64,000 nucleotides of DNA from Streptomyces sp. NBC_00576. GTDB lineage: Bacteria > Actinomycetota > Actinomycetes > Streptomycetales > Streptomycetaceae. Numbering within the stretch: the stretch's first letter is position 1; each line of letters starts with the position of its first letter. A program made the position numbers and the translations under genes. The notes below the pieces were generated by a model. That model was not told the origin of the DNA and did not search any database. It was given only the letters and a program-made list of their open reading frames with translations. The DNA is taken from contig NZ_CP107780.1 of the NCBI RefSeq assembly GCF_036345175.1, positions 7,378,001 through 7,442,000 of the forward strand, read 5' to 3'. Of this stretch, positions 51,006 through 59,628 are shown piece by piece.

Positions 51006-52292
51006 TTAAATAGCCTCAGGTGAGGCGGCCAGCGGATCCCGGTACAGCACGTCGAGTGCCACCGAACCGCCCGCCACCGCGAGTACCGAATCCGGGAAGC
51101 TCGTCGGCACGACAGACGCCGAGCGTTCGGCGCCGACCTCTTCACGCAACGCGGCGAGGCAGTCCTCGCGGTGAATGACCCCGACCTCGGTCACGACCAC
51201 CGTCTCCGGATTCAGCACGTCGAGCAGCAGCCGCGCCGCCCGCCCCACGGCACCTGCCCGCTGCACCAGCAGCTCTACGGCATCGGGGTCGCCCCCGGCC
51301 GCCGCCGCGACCACCTGCATGGGATTCGTGCCCGCGACGACGCCCGCCTCCCGCGCCCGCCGGCACAGCGTCTGCTCGCTCAACTCGGCCTGCAGGCAGC
51401 CCGTACGCCCGCAGTCGCACACCTCCGTCCCGCCCGGCACCGGCAGATGGGCGATGGCGCCCGACTGGGAGCGCGGCCCGTGGTGCACCTCGTCGTTGGT
51501 CGCGAACGCCGCGTCGACCACATTGCCGACGAACAGATGCAGCACGCTCCCGCCGCCCCGCGCCGACCCGAACAACCGCTCCGCGTTGACCAACGCCCGC
51601 GCGTGCCCGTCCACATGGACCGGCAGCCCGGTGCGGGCGCCGAGCACCTCCCGCACCGCCACGTCCCGCCAGCCCAGCATCGGGTGCTCGACGACGGTCC
51701 CGGACTCCCGGTCCACCCAGCCGCCCACGGCCACACCGACACCGAGGGCCCGGCAGCCGGGGACGCCGTCCAGCAGCGCCCGCAACCCCTCCGCGGCCCG
51801 CGCCAGCACCCACCCCGGATCGGTGCGCTCGTGCTTCAACTCGCGCCGGGCCACCACCCGGCCGCGCAGATCAAGCAGCGCGACCGTCGTGTACGGCACG
51901 GCCACATGCACCCCGGCGACCACGAACCGCGAGGCGTCCAGATCGACGGGGACATGCGGACGCCCCACCCCGTTCGACCGCCGGGGCACGGACTCCTCAC
52001 GGATCAGGCCGAGTTCCGTGAACCGGGCGCAGTAGTCCGTCACCGACGCCGGTGACAGCCCGGTCAGCCGGGCGATGGTGCTGCGCGCCACCGGCCCCTG
52101 CTCCAGCACGGACCGCAGAACGACACTCGCGCTCGTCCTGCGCCGGTCGGAATCGGCGGCGCGAGGTACGCGGGAAGCGGAGGAGGTACGGGACGAGAGG
52201 GAGGGAGAGACGGAAGAGATGGGAGGGGAGGGAGAGGAAGGAGAGGAGGGAGAGGAGGGAGAGACAAGGGTGGGTGCCGCGGCACGGGGCAT
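51006..52292 (-). CDS. ROK family transcriptional regulator
   Basis: The product is 428 aa. An unusual N-terminus (about 8-40) is a Ser/Pro/Arg low-complexity stretch, followed by a winged helix (LRSVLEQGPVARSTIARLTGLSPASVTDYCARFTELGLIREE) and a ROK domain with an intact zinc motif CDCGRTGCLQ. Sugar-sensing members have this layout. ATG 52292 follows GAGG; ATG 52301 is too close to it. It lies 287 bases upstream of the ssuA-type gene on the same strand and may or may not control it; a sugar ligand would be odd for a sulfonate locus. Confidence 0.88.
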   Translation of the reverse strand: MPRAAAPTLVSPSSPSSPSSPSPPISSVSPSLSSRTSSASRVPRAADSDRRRTSASVVLRSVLEQGPVARSTIARLTGLSPASVTDYCARFTELGLIREESVPRRSNGVGRPHVPVDLDASRFVVAGVHVAVPYTTVALLDLRGRVVARRELKHERTDPGWVLARAAEGLRALLDGVPGCRALGVGVAVGGWVDRESGTVVEHPMLGWRDVAVREVLGARTGLPVHVDGHARALVNAERLFGSARGGGSVLHLFVGNVVDAAFATNDEVHHGPRSQSGAIAHLPVPGGTEVCDCGRTGCLQAELSEQTLCRRAREAGVVAGTNPMQVVAAAAGGDPDAVELLVQRAGAVGRAARLLLDVLNPETVVVTEVGVIHREDCLAALREEVGAERSASVVPTSFPDSVLAVAGGSVALDVLYRDPLAASPEAI

Positions 52293-52845
52293 GGCGATCA
52301 TCCTCGGGGAACGGGTCCGACACTGCGCCGTCTCGTAAGGACTCGGGGAGCCAGGAAAGCTCGGAGAGTCCTGTGGAGCGAGGCGCGCCGGAGCCGCCTC
52401 ACCCGGGGCGGCGACAGGTGGCCGTGCCCACGCGTCGCAGGTCGACATAGCGACGCGACGAGAAGTACCGGGACTGGGCGACCATGCGCTCGAAGCTAGC
52501 AAAACGGGCCGACCCTGCACAGACGGCGACCGACGGGCGAGACGGCACCTGTCCGGGCAGGGGACAGAGCCGTGTTCGGACGAGGTGCGGGACGACGTGT
52601 GGGACGAAGTGCGACCGATGGCCGGATTGGCGGAACCCTACAGAGCCCGCCCTCCCTACCTCCGTAGCCCAAACCACCTCACCTCAGTGACCGGCATCAC
52701 GCCGAACCGGGTGTAACCCCCACCGTTTGTCCGAAGCCCACCAACCCTCCGTCGCCCCCTTTGTCGAGCGCTGACGGTGATCGGCCCGAGGGCGCTGGGA
52801 TAGCGTCGCGATGTCCCTTGCCGCCCACATCCCCGCGGAGTCCCC
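52293..52845. other. Divergent intergenic region, 553 bases, no gene seen
   Basis: The stretch separates the ROK gene from bioY. Open frames crossing it are GC-bias shadows without ribosome sites. A possible promoter for bioY (TGACGG near 52780 and GATAGC near 52799) is weak. I see no riboswitch-like structure or known biotin operator. Confidence 0.4.
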
Positions 52846-53421
52846 ATGGCAACCGCCGTCGCCCCCGCCCGCCCCGGCCTGGTCCTCGCCGACCTGCTCC
52901 CCGCCTCCCGCGTCCGGGACACCGCGCTCGTGCTCGGCGGTGCCGGGCTCGTCGGGATCGCCGCCCAGATCGCCGTCCCTGTGCCCGGCTCGCCCGTGCC
53001 GGTGACCGGGCAGACCTTCGCCGCGCTCCTCGTGGGCACCGCGCTCGGCGCCGGCCGCGGCCTCGCCGCCCTCGTCGTCTACGCCCTGGCCGGTCTGGCG
53101 GGTGTGCCGTGGTTCGCGGAGGGCGGCTCGGGCACGTCGGTGGCCTTCGGCTACATCCTCGGCATGCTGCTCGCGTCCGCCGCCGTGGGCGCACTGGCCC
53201 GGCGCGGCGCCGACCGCTCGATGCTGCGCATGGCGGGCACGATGCTGATCGGCGAGGCGATCATCTACGCGATCGGCGTCCCGTACCTCGCCCTGGCCGC
53301 CGACATGAGCGCGAGCGCGGCGATCGCCGCCGGCCTCACGCCGTTCCTGCTCGGCGACGCCCTGAAGGCGGCCCTGGCGATGGGCGTACTGCCGACGGCC
53401 TGGAAGTTCCTCAACCGCTGA
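52846..53421 (+). CDS. bioY: Biotin ECF transporter S component
   Basis: The product is 191 aa with about six membrane helices. The BioY signature is present: VPVPGSPVPVTGQTFAALLVGTALGAGRGLAALVVYALAGLAGVPWF, then GYILGMLLASAAVGALA and LIGEAIIYAIGVPYLA. It binds biotin with high affinity and works with EcfT and EcfA subunits, which are not encoded nearby; solitary BioY proteins are known to function alone or with shared modules. It is a single gene followed by a perfect hairpin. Confidence 0.95.
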   Translation: MATAVAPARPGLVLADLLPASRVRDTALVLGGAGLVGIAAQIAVPVPGSPVPVTGQTFAALLVGTALGAGRGLAALVVYALAGLAGVPWFAEGGSGTSVAFGYILGMLLASAAVGALARRGADRSMLRMAGTMLIGEAIIYAIGVPYLALAADMSASAAIAAGLTPFLLGDALKAALAMGVLPTAWKFLNR

Positions 53422-53450
53422 ACTCCGCACGGATGGTACGGCTGTTGACG

Positions 53451-53484
53451 AGATCCGGGATGCCGCACACGGCATCCCGGATCT
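53451..53484. terminator. Perfect hairpin between bioY and the LPXTG gene
   Basis: AGATCCGGGATGCCG (53451-53465) and CGGCATCCCGGATCT (53470-53484) pair over 15 bp around CACA. It lies between convergent genes and can end both. Confidence 0.9.
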
Positions 53485-53506
53485 TCTGCGTTCGTTCCTT
53501 CCTGGC

Positions 53507-54232
53507 TCAGCCCTGCGCCTGCTGCCGGGGCCGCCGCTGCGACCACCACATGCCCGCCGCCCCGGCGGACAGCAGCGCCGCGCCGACCGCGCCGAGCGGG
53601 AGCAGGTCGCGCGCGGGGCCGGTCCTCGGCAGCTCGTCACCGCCGGGTGCCACCGGCTTGTTGTCCGTGCCGAGCAGCAACGGGGTGGCCGGGGCGTTCG
53701 GTGACGGGTTGTTCGTACCGAACGGGACCGGGCCCTGCTGCCAGAACGTCTTCGAACCGTCGGCGGTCTGGACGGGCAGACAGATCTTGCCGGTCTTGCC
53801 CAGATCGAACGTCGCGTCGACGTCGTACGACTTCGACTTACCGGCCGCGAGATTGCCGACAGCGCAACTGAAACCGCTGTTCGAACCCTCCGGCAGATCT
53901 CCTTCGGCAATCTCCGAGCAGCCCTGAACGTTCTTGACCGTCAGGCCGTCGAATCCGACGACCAAAAGCCTGATGTCGCCGCTTCCCTTGTTTCCCTCGT
54001 TCTTTACCGTGGCGGTAAGTGCTGTTTCTTTCGAACTGTTGTCGACCGAGATGCTCTCGGGCAACTGTGTGGTCAACTTGACGCCTGTCGGCGCCGCGTC
54101 AACGGCCTTTCCCCCCTTGCCGCTTCCAGGCCCCTGGTCATCCGCGCTGGCGGTGAAGGAAAGGATCATCACGGCCGAGAAAGATGCCGTGAGCAGCGAT
54201 CCCGCGATGACCGTCGTGCGACCAGAACTCAT
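53507..54232 (-). CDS. LPXTG-anchored secreted protein
   Basis: The product is 241 aa. A signal peptide (about 6-30) leads to one beta-rich domain of the DUF11/Ig-like type (ALTATVKNEGNKGSGDIRLLV, CSEIAEGDLPEG, CAVGNLAAGKSKSYDVD, with paired Cys). The C-terminus is a sortase signal: ELPRTGPARD, a hydrophobic helix and QRRPRQQ. Sortase would link it to peptidoglycan. Streptomyces sortase E prefers LAXTG, so an LPXTG substrate may use another sortase. ATG 54232 follows AAGGGGGA. It is divergent from a PknB-type kinase gene. No function beyond surface display can be stated. Confidence 0.85.
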   Translation of the reverse strand: MSSGRTTVIAGSLLTASFSAVMILSFTASADDQGPGSGKGGKAVDAAPTGVKLTTQLPESISVDNSSKETALTATVKNEGNKGSGDIRLLVVGFDGLTVKNVQGCSEIAEGDLPEGSNSGFSCAVGNLAAGKSKSYDVDATFDLGKTGKICLPVQTADGSKTFWQQGPVPFGTNNPSPNAPATPLLLGTDNKPVAPGGDELPRTGPARDLLPLGAVGAALLSAGAAGMWWSQRRPRQQAQG

Positions 54233-54390
54233 GTTCGTCCCCCTTGGATCCCCCTGGACTGCGCCTGAATTCGCAGTCCATGAAGAGGTACCACAAGATT
54301 TCCCGCCACTATGCTGGTACGGCACGAAGTGTGACCATTGTGGTTCTGGTGGGGCGTGCGTTGAGGGGGTGCAGGGGATTGCCGGGGAAT

Positions 54391-56403
54391 ATGGGCGGCG
54401 GTGTTCCAGGTCTGGTGGTGACGGGCCGATATCGGCTGGTCGAAAGTATCGGTCAGGGGGGAATGGGGCGGGTGTGGCGGGCCGTCGACGAAATGCTCGA
54501 CCGGCCGGTGGCCGTCAAGGAAATGCGGATCGACGGACTCGACGCTGAGGACACCCGAACCCGCCGCGAACGCACACTCCGCGAAGCCAGGGCGACGGCC
54601 CGGATCGACCACCCGAACGTCGTGCGCGTGTACGACGTCGTGGACGAGGGCGAACGCCTGTGGATCGTCATGGAGTTGGTCGCCGGCCGCTCCCTCGAAC
54701 AACTCCTCGTCGAGGACGGCCCGTTGGACCCGGGCGACACCGCCCGCCTCGGCCTCGGCCTCGTCTCCGCGCTGCGCCAGGTGCACGCGGGGGGCGTACT
54801 GCACCGCGACATCAAACCGGGCAACGTCCTGGTGGAACGACGCGATCGGCGGGTCGTCCTCACCGACTTCGGCATCGCCGCCATCCAGGACGCGAAGGCC
54901 CTCACGATGGTCGGAATGCTTGTGGGCTCCCCCGACTACATGGCCCCGGAGCGCGTCTCGGGCCGGCACCAGGGCCCGCCGTCCGACGTGTGGTCACTCG
55001 GCGCGACCCTCTGCGCGGCGCTGGGAGGCCGCTCCCCGTTCTCCCGCGAAACGACCCTGGCGACTCTGCACGCGGTCCTGTACGAGGACCCCGAACTCCC
55101 GGCCACCGCAGGCCCGTTGCGTGACATCCTGGCCGCCCTCCTGGAGAAGGAACCGTCGGCCAGGCCCGCACTGGAGGACGTGGAGCAGGCACTGAGGCCG
55201 GTGGCGTTTCCGGACCCGGACCCAGAGCCGGACCCGGAGCCCAAGTCCCACGAGGCGCCGGAGATACGGAACGGGCGGCCGGAGACGGCGCCCCCGACCT
55301 CCGTAGCGGCGCACGAGGACACACCGACGCCCGCATACCTGGACGCGTCGCTCGTACGGGCCGCGCGACAGCCGCGGGAACAGCCACCGGAGGAACCGGA
55401 GAGGGACCAGCAGGAGCCCGAGCCTCCGTCGCCGACGGACGCGGTACCCGCCGCACGTACGGCCGCCACCCCGGTCCTGGGAACGCCCTCCCCCGAGGCC
55501 TCCAACGCCTCCACCGAAGTCCCCTCCGAGATACGGTCCGAGGTCGGCTCGGCGATCCCTTCCCGTAGCGCCGGCATCTCCCTGCTCCGAGGACACACGC
55601 AGGCACAGGCACAAGTACAGGCACAGGCGGTGACGGAAAAGCGCCCGGCGGAACAGCAACAGCACCTGCAGCACCGGGCGTTGCGACCGGACCCCGCGGC
55701 CCCGCCCGACCCCCGTGGAGGTCGAGGCCCACGCCGCGGTCGCCGCCGTATGGGCATGGTGGCCGCCGGTGTGGTCACCGTGGGGGCGGTGGTGGGGATC
55801 GTCCTGGCAGCGACGGCAGGATCACCCGGCGACAAGAACACCGCGACTCCGGGACCATCACCCGAGACCCCGACCCCGACCTCGACGTCGTACGAGCCCC
55901 CGATCCCACAGTCCGCCACCCCGACCGCCCCCGAACCCACCGTCGACCCCACTGTCGAGGGCACCTTCCGGCCGCGCAGCCTGCCGCCCGGCGCGCACGA
56001 GGAGGCGGGCGGATACGCGTGGGCGACGCCCAAGGACTGGCGCCGGGACGTGAAGACGGGCGCCGAGGTGCACTACACATCACCCGACGGCACACAGGAA
56101 CTCCTGGCCAAGTCCTCCCTGGCACGCGGCGAGTTGCTGGAGACCTGGGAGGAGTCGGAGCGCAACGCCCGCCAGGGCCAGGACTACACGAAGATCACCC
56201 TGGCGGAGACGACGTACCAGGATCATCCGGCGGTCGTCTGGGAGTACACCTTCACCCTGGACGGCACCCACTGGCACGCCAGGCTGCTCGGCTTCGACGT
56301 GGAGGGGAAGTCGTACCAGATCAGCACCTGGTACCACCAGGAGATCGAGGACGGGGCGGTGCGGACCTATGAACGGGTGAGGGAGTCGTTCACGGTCCTG
56401 TGA
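54391..56403 (+). CDS. Transmembrane Ser/Thr protein kinase (PknB type)
   Basis: The product is 670 aa. The kinase domain (about 10-275) is complete: IGQGGMGRVW, VAVKEM (Lys), LHRDIKPGNVLV (HRD), LTDFGIAAI (DFG) and YMAPERV (APE). A long Pro/Glu/Ala and Gln-rich juxtamembrane linker (about 275-445) leads to one membrane helix (about 452-475) and an extracytoplasmic Pro/Thr linker plus a globular domain (about 530-670: GGYAWATPKDWRRDV, WEYTFTLDGTHWHARLLGFD). No PASTA repeats are present, so this is not the cell-wall-sensing PknB subtype. The ATG is chosen by the kinase start; the ribosome site is modest. Confidence 0.92.
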   Translation: MGGGVPGLVVTGRYRLVESIGQGGMGRVWRAVDEMLDRPVAVKEMRIDGLDAEDTRTRRERTLREARATARIDHPNVVRVYDVVDEGERLWIVMELVAGRSLEQLLVEDGPLDPGDTARLGLGLVSALRQVHAGGVLHRDIKPGNVLVERRDRRVVLTDFGIAAIQDAKALTMVGMLVGSPDYMAPERVSGRHQGPPSDVWSLGATLCAALGGRSPFSRETTLATLHAVLYEDPELPATAGPLRDILAALLEKEPSARPALEDVEQALRPVAFPDPDPEPDPEPKSHEAPEIRNGRPETAPPTSVAAHEDTPTPAYLDASLVRAARQPREQPPEEPERDQQEPEPPSPTDAVPAARTAATPVLGTPSPEASNASTEVPSEIRSEVGSAIPSRSAGISLLRGHTQAQAQVQAQAVTEKRPAEQQQHLQHRALRPDPAAPPDPRGGRGPRRGRRRMGMVAAGVVTVGAVVGIVLAATAGSPGDKNTATPGPSPETPTPTSTSYEPPIPQSATPTAPEPTVDPTVEGTFRPRSLPPGAHEEAGGYAWATPKDWRRDVKTGAEVHYTSPDGTQELLAKSSLARGELLETWEESERNARQGQDYTKITLAETTYQDHPAVVWEYTFTLDGTHWHARLLGFDVEGKSYQISTWYHQEIEDGAVRTYERVRESFTVL

Positions 56404-56450
56404 ACGACTCCCAACCACCCACCGCTACCGCTGAACCAGCTACCGCCGAA

Positions 56451-57905
56451 CTAGCTGACCTTGACGACGTCATTCACGTCGTCGCCGTCATCGACGGCGC
56501 CCGTGCCCCGGTTACCGCTGATGACCACAGATCCGCGCCCGGTCCTCTGCCGGACGACGGCGATGACGACCACCACGGCCGCGACCAGCAGTGAAAGCAG
56601 CACGGTCTCGCGCCCGTCGTGCTCGGTGTCGGTGAGCATGTAGCCGAGGACGAACACGATGAGAGCGGCGGTCGCCCAGGTCAGATAGGGGTACAGCCAC
56701 ATCCGTACGACGAGCTTCTCCGGGGACTCGCGCTCGATGATCTTCCGCATGCGCAGCTGGGAGAAGCAGATGACCAGCCAGACGAACAGGGCGACGGCAC
56801 CTGAGGAGTTGACGAGGAAGAGGAAGACCGAGTCGGGGAACTTGTAGTTGAAGAAGACCGCGACGAAGCCGAAGACGACCGAGGCGACGATCGCCGTGAG
56901 CGGCACACCACGGGACGTCGTCCGAGCGAAGGCCTTGGGCGCGTCACGGCGCTGCCCGAGGGAGAAGGCCATGCGGGAGGCCGTGTAGAGCCCGGAGTTG
57001 AGGCAGGAAAGCACCGAGGTCAGCACGATGAAGTTCATGATCTGGCCGGCGTGCGCGATACCGAGGGAGTCGAGGGCGGCGACGTACGAGCCGTCCTTCT
57101 TGATCGAGGGATCGTTCCACGGCAGCAGGGTGACGACGACGAAGATCGACCCGAGGTAGAAGACGCCGACACGCCAGATGATGCTGTTGGTGGACTTGGT
57201 GACGGCCCGCTGCGGGTCCTCGGACTCACCGGCGGCCAGCGTGGCGATCTCGCTCCCCATGAAGGAGAAGACGACGAGCAGTACGCCGGTGAGGATGGCG
57301 CCGGGCCCGTTGGGCAGGAAGCCCCCGTGGTCGGTCAGATTGCCCAGCCCGGCCTTGTCGCTGTCGACACCGGGCAGTACGCCGAACACGGCGAGCCCGC
57401 CGATGATGACGAAGGCGCTGATGGCGACGACCTTGATTCCGGCGAACCAGAACTCGAACTCGCCGTAGGAGCCGACGGAGATGAGGTTGGTGGCGGTCAG
57501 CACCACCATCACAATGAGCGCCCAGGCCCACTGCGGTACGGCGGGAATCCACCCTTCGAGGATGGTGGCCCCCGCGGTCGCCTCGACGGCCAGCACGACG
57601 ACCCAGAAGAACCAGTACAGCCAGCCGATGGAGAACCCGGCCCAGCGCCCGAGCGCCCGGTCGGCGTGCGCGGAGAAGGATCCGGTGGTCGGATTGGCCA
57701 CCGACATCTCGCCGAGCATCCGCATCACCAGCACCACGAGCGTGCCGACGAGTGCGTACGACAGGAGGATGCCGGGTCCTGCGGTGGCGATACCGGAGCT
57801 GGACCCGACGAAGAGCCCGGCCCCGATGACACCGCCGATGGCGATCATCGAGAGATGCCGGTTTTTGAGTCCGGCCTGAAGACCGGTGGTCGGCTGCGAG
57901 GCCAT
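56451..57905 (-). CDS. Amino acid permease (GABA permease-like)
   Basis: The product is 484 aa with twelve membrane helices, APC superfamily. The N-terminal motif LQAGLKNRHLSMIAIGGVIGAGLFVGSSSGIATAGPG and the GEMSVANPTTGSFSAHADRALGRWAGFSIGWLYWFFWVVVLAVEA block are those of GabP-type and related amino acid/proton symporters. The cytosolic tail is Val- and Asp-rich. ATG 57905 follows AAAGGAAT. It stands alone, divergent from rpiB. The substrate within the GABA/proline/aromatic group cannot be fixed from sequence. Confidence 0.92.
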   Translation of the reverse strand: MASQPTTGLQAGLKNRHLSMIAIGGVIGAGLFVGSSSGIATAGPGILLSYALVGTLVVLVMRMLGEMSVANPTTGSFSAHADRALGRWAGFSIGWLYWFFWVVVLAVEATAGATILEGWIPAVPQWAWALIVMVVLTATNLISVGSYGEFEFWFAGIKVVAISAFVIIGGLAVFGVLPGVDSDKAGLGNLTDHGGFLPNGPGAILTGVLLVVFSFMGSEIATLAAGESEDPQRAVTKSTNSIIWRVGVFYLGSIFVVVTLLPWNDPSIKKDGSYVAALDSLGIAHAGQIMNFIVLTSVLSCLNSGLYTASRMAFSLGQRRDAPKAFARTTSRGVPLTAIVASVVFGFVAVFFNYKFPDSVFLFLVNSSGAVALFVWLVICFSQLRMRKIIERESPEKLVVRMWLYPYLTWATAALIVFVLGYMLTDTEHDGRETVLLSLLVAAVVVVIAVVRQRTGRGSVVISGNRGTGAVDDGDDVNDVVKVS

Positions 57906-58117
57906 GGGGGAATTCCTTTGCGCCGGGTGAACGGGGTAAGCGCGCCGGTGGGGACGGCGTAAACAGTCGGTCCAGTGAATCGGAGGCAAAGGGATTCTTG
58001 AACCTTTGAATCCAGATCGTTACTTGAGGTTTTCTTGAGGTTTCTCAGTGTTGCTGCTGCTTTTCGCGATCAGCCCCCGAGGCTGCTGCCCCGAAACACA
58101 CATGTCACACTCGGACC

Positions 58118-58603
58118 ATGCGCGTGTATCTCGGCTCGGACCATGCGGGCTTCGAACTCAAGAACCACCTCGTCGAGTGGCTCAAGGAGGCCGGCCACGA
58201 CCCCGTGGACTGCGGCCCCCACATCTACGACGCCCTCGACGACTACCCGCCCTTCTGCCTCCGCGCCGCAGAGCGCACGGCGGCCGACCCGGACGCCCTC
58301 GGCATCGTGATCGGCGGCTCCGGCAACGGCGAGCAGATCGCGGCGAACAAGGTGAAGGGCGTGCGCGCGGCGCTGGCCTGGAGCGAGGAGACCGCGTCGC
58401 TGGGCCGCCAGCACAACAACGCGAACGTCGTCGCGGTGGGCGCCCGTATGCACACGCAGGACGAGGCGACGAAGTTCGTGGAGACCTTCCTGGCGACCCC
58501 GTTCTCGGAGGACCCCCGCCACATCCGCCGCATCGACATGCTGACGGCGTACGAAACGACGGGCGACCTCCCGGAAATCCCGGCGCACCACCCACAGAGC
58601 TAG
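58118..58603 (+). CDS. rpiB: Ribose-5-phosphate isomerase B
   Basis: The product is 161 aa and interconverts ribose 5-phosphate and ribulose 5-phosphate. RpiB/LacAB motifs are visible: MRVYLGSDHAGFELK, the phosphate and base region DYPPFCLRAAERTAADP, GIVIGGSGNGEQIAANKVKGVRAALAWS and NNANVVAVGARM. The actinobacterial form uses a Glu in place of the catalytic Cys found in E. coli; here GSGNGEQ agrees with that. It precedes the Nei-type gene but a repeat element separates them. Confidence 0.95.
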   Translation: MRVYLGSDHAGFELKNHLVEWLKEAGHDPVDCGPHIYDALDDYPPFCLRAAERTAADPDALGIVIGGSGNGEQIAANKVKGVRAALAWSEETASLGRQHNNANVVAVGARMHTQDEATKFVETFLATPFSEDPRHIRRIDMLTAYETTGDLPEIPAHHPQS

Positions 58604-58660
58604 CCTCAACCCGGCTTTCCCACCCGCCCGCCTCGACTTCGCCACGCCGGTCGGCACCCC

Positions 58661-58733
58661 CAGCCCGTCCGGCGTTTGAGGACGAGGCCGTCCAGGCCGA
58701 AGGGGGGGCCGGGGGCACAGCCCCCGGGACGAG
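58661..58733. repeat. Streptomyces intergenic repeat (copy 2)
   Basis: CAGCCCGTCCGGCGTTTGAG followed by GACGAGGCCGTCCAGGCCGA and a GGGGGC/GCCCCC hairpin. It is nearly identical to 47993-48066 and lies between rpiB and the glycosylase gene. Confidence 0.85.
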
Positions 58734-58799
58734 GGCGCCTCCTCAACAGGCCGAGACGGGCGGGTGGGTGGGCAAAAAACCACGAAAGGACCCCGCACC

Positions 58800-59609
58800 G
58801 TGCCGGAAGGGCACACGATCCACCGCCTCGCCCAGGACTACGCCGCCCACTTCGCGGGCAGCCCCACGCACGTAACCAGCCCCCAGGGCAAGTTCGCCGC
58901 CTCAGCCGCCCTACTCGACCGCGCCGCCCTCACCACCGCCGACGCCCACGGCAAACACCTCTTCCTCCGCTTCCGTGAAGCCGACTGGATCCATATCCAC
59001 CTCGGCCTCTTCGGCAAGGTCAACTTCGGCGACGCTCCCGCCCCGCCACCCACGGACACGGTCCGCCTCCGACTCGCGAACAGCACCTCGTACGTGGACC
59101 TCCGGGGCCCCACCACCTGCGCCCTCATCACGGACACCGAGAAGCAGGCGATACACGACCGCCTGGGGCCGGACCCCCTCCGCCCGGACGCCGAGCACCA
59201 AGTGGCCTACGCCCGCGTCAGCCGCAGTCGTACGACGATCGCCGCCCTCCTCATGGACCAGAAGGTCATCGCGGGCGTGGGCAACGTCTACCGCGCCGAG
59301 GTCCTCTTCCGGCACGGCATCGACCCGTACCGCCCCGGCAAGGACATCACCCCCGCCGAGTGGGACGCGCTCTGGAGCGATCTGGTCGCCCTCATGCGCG
59401 AGGGCGTACGCAACAACCGCATCGACACCGTCCGCCCGGAACACACCCCGGAGGCGATGGGCCGCCCGCCGCGCGTCGACGACCACGGCGGCGAGGTCTA
59501 CGTCTACCGCCGGGCAAACCTGCCCTGCCACCTCTGTGGCGGCGAGATCCGCACCGCCGACCTCGCCGCCCGCAACCTCTTCTGGTGCCCCGCCTGTCAA
59601 CGCACCTGA
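58800..59609 (+). CDS. DNA glycosylase/AP lyase, Fpg/Nei family (Nei2-like)
   Basis: The product is 269 aa from GTG 58800. After removal of the initiator the Pro-Glu pair of PEGHTIHRLAQ is the catalytic dyad, as in endonuclease VIII. The helix-two-turn-helix is KVIAGVGNVYRAEVLFRHGIDP and the C-terminal zinc finger is CHLCGG...WCPACQRT. It excises oxidised bases and nicks the abasic site. The GHTIH start and the zinc finger point to the actinobacterial Nei2 type rather than Fpg (MPELPE). Confidence 0.93.
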   Translation: MPEGHTIHRLAQDYAAHFAGSPTHVTSPQGKFAASAALLDRAALTTADAHGKHLFLRFREADWIHIHLGLFGKVNFGDAPAPPPTDTVRLRLANSTSYVDLRGPTTCALITDTEKQAIHDRLGPDPLRPDAEHQVAYARVSRSRTTIAALLMDQKVIAGVGNVYRAEVLFRHGIDPYRPGKDITPAEWDALWSDLVALMREGVRNNRIDTVRPEHTPEAMGRPPRVDDHGGEVYVYRRANLPCHLCGGEIRTADLAARNLFWCPACQRT

Positions 59610-59628
59610 CAGATCACCGGTCCGGGCA

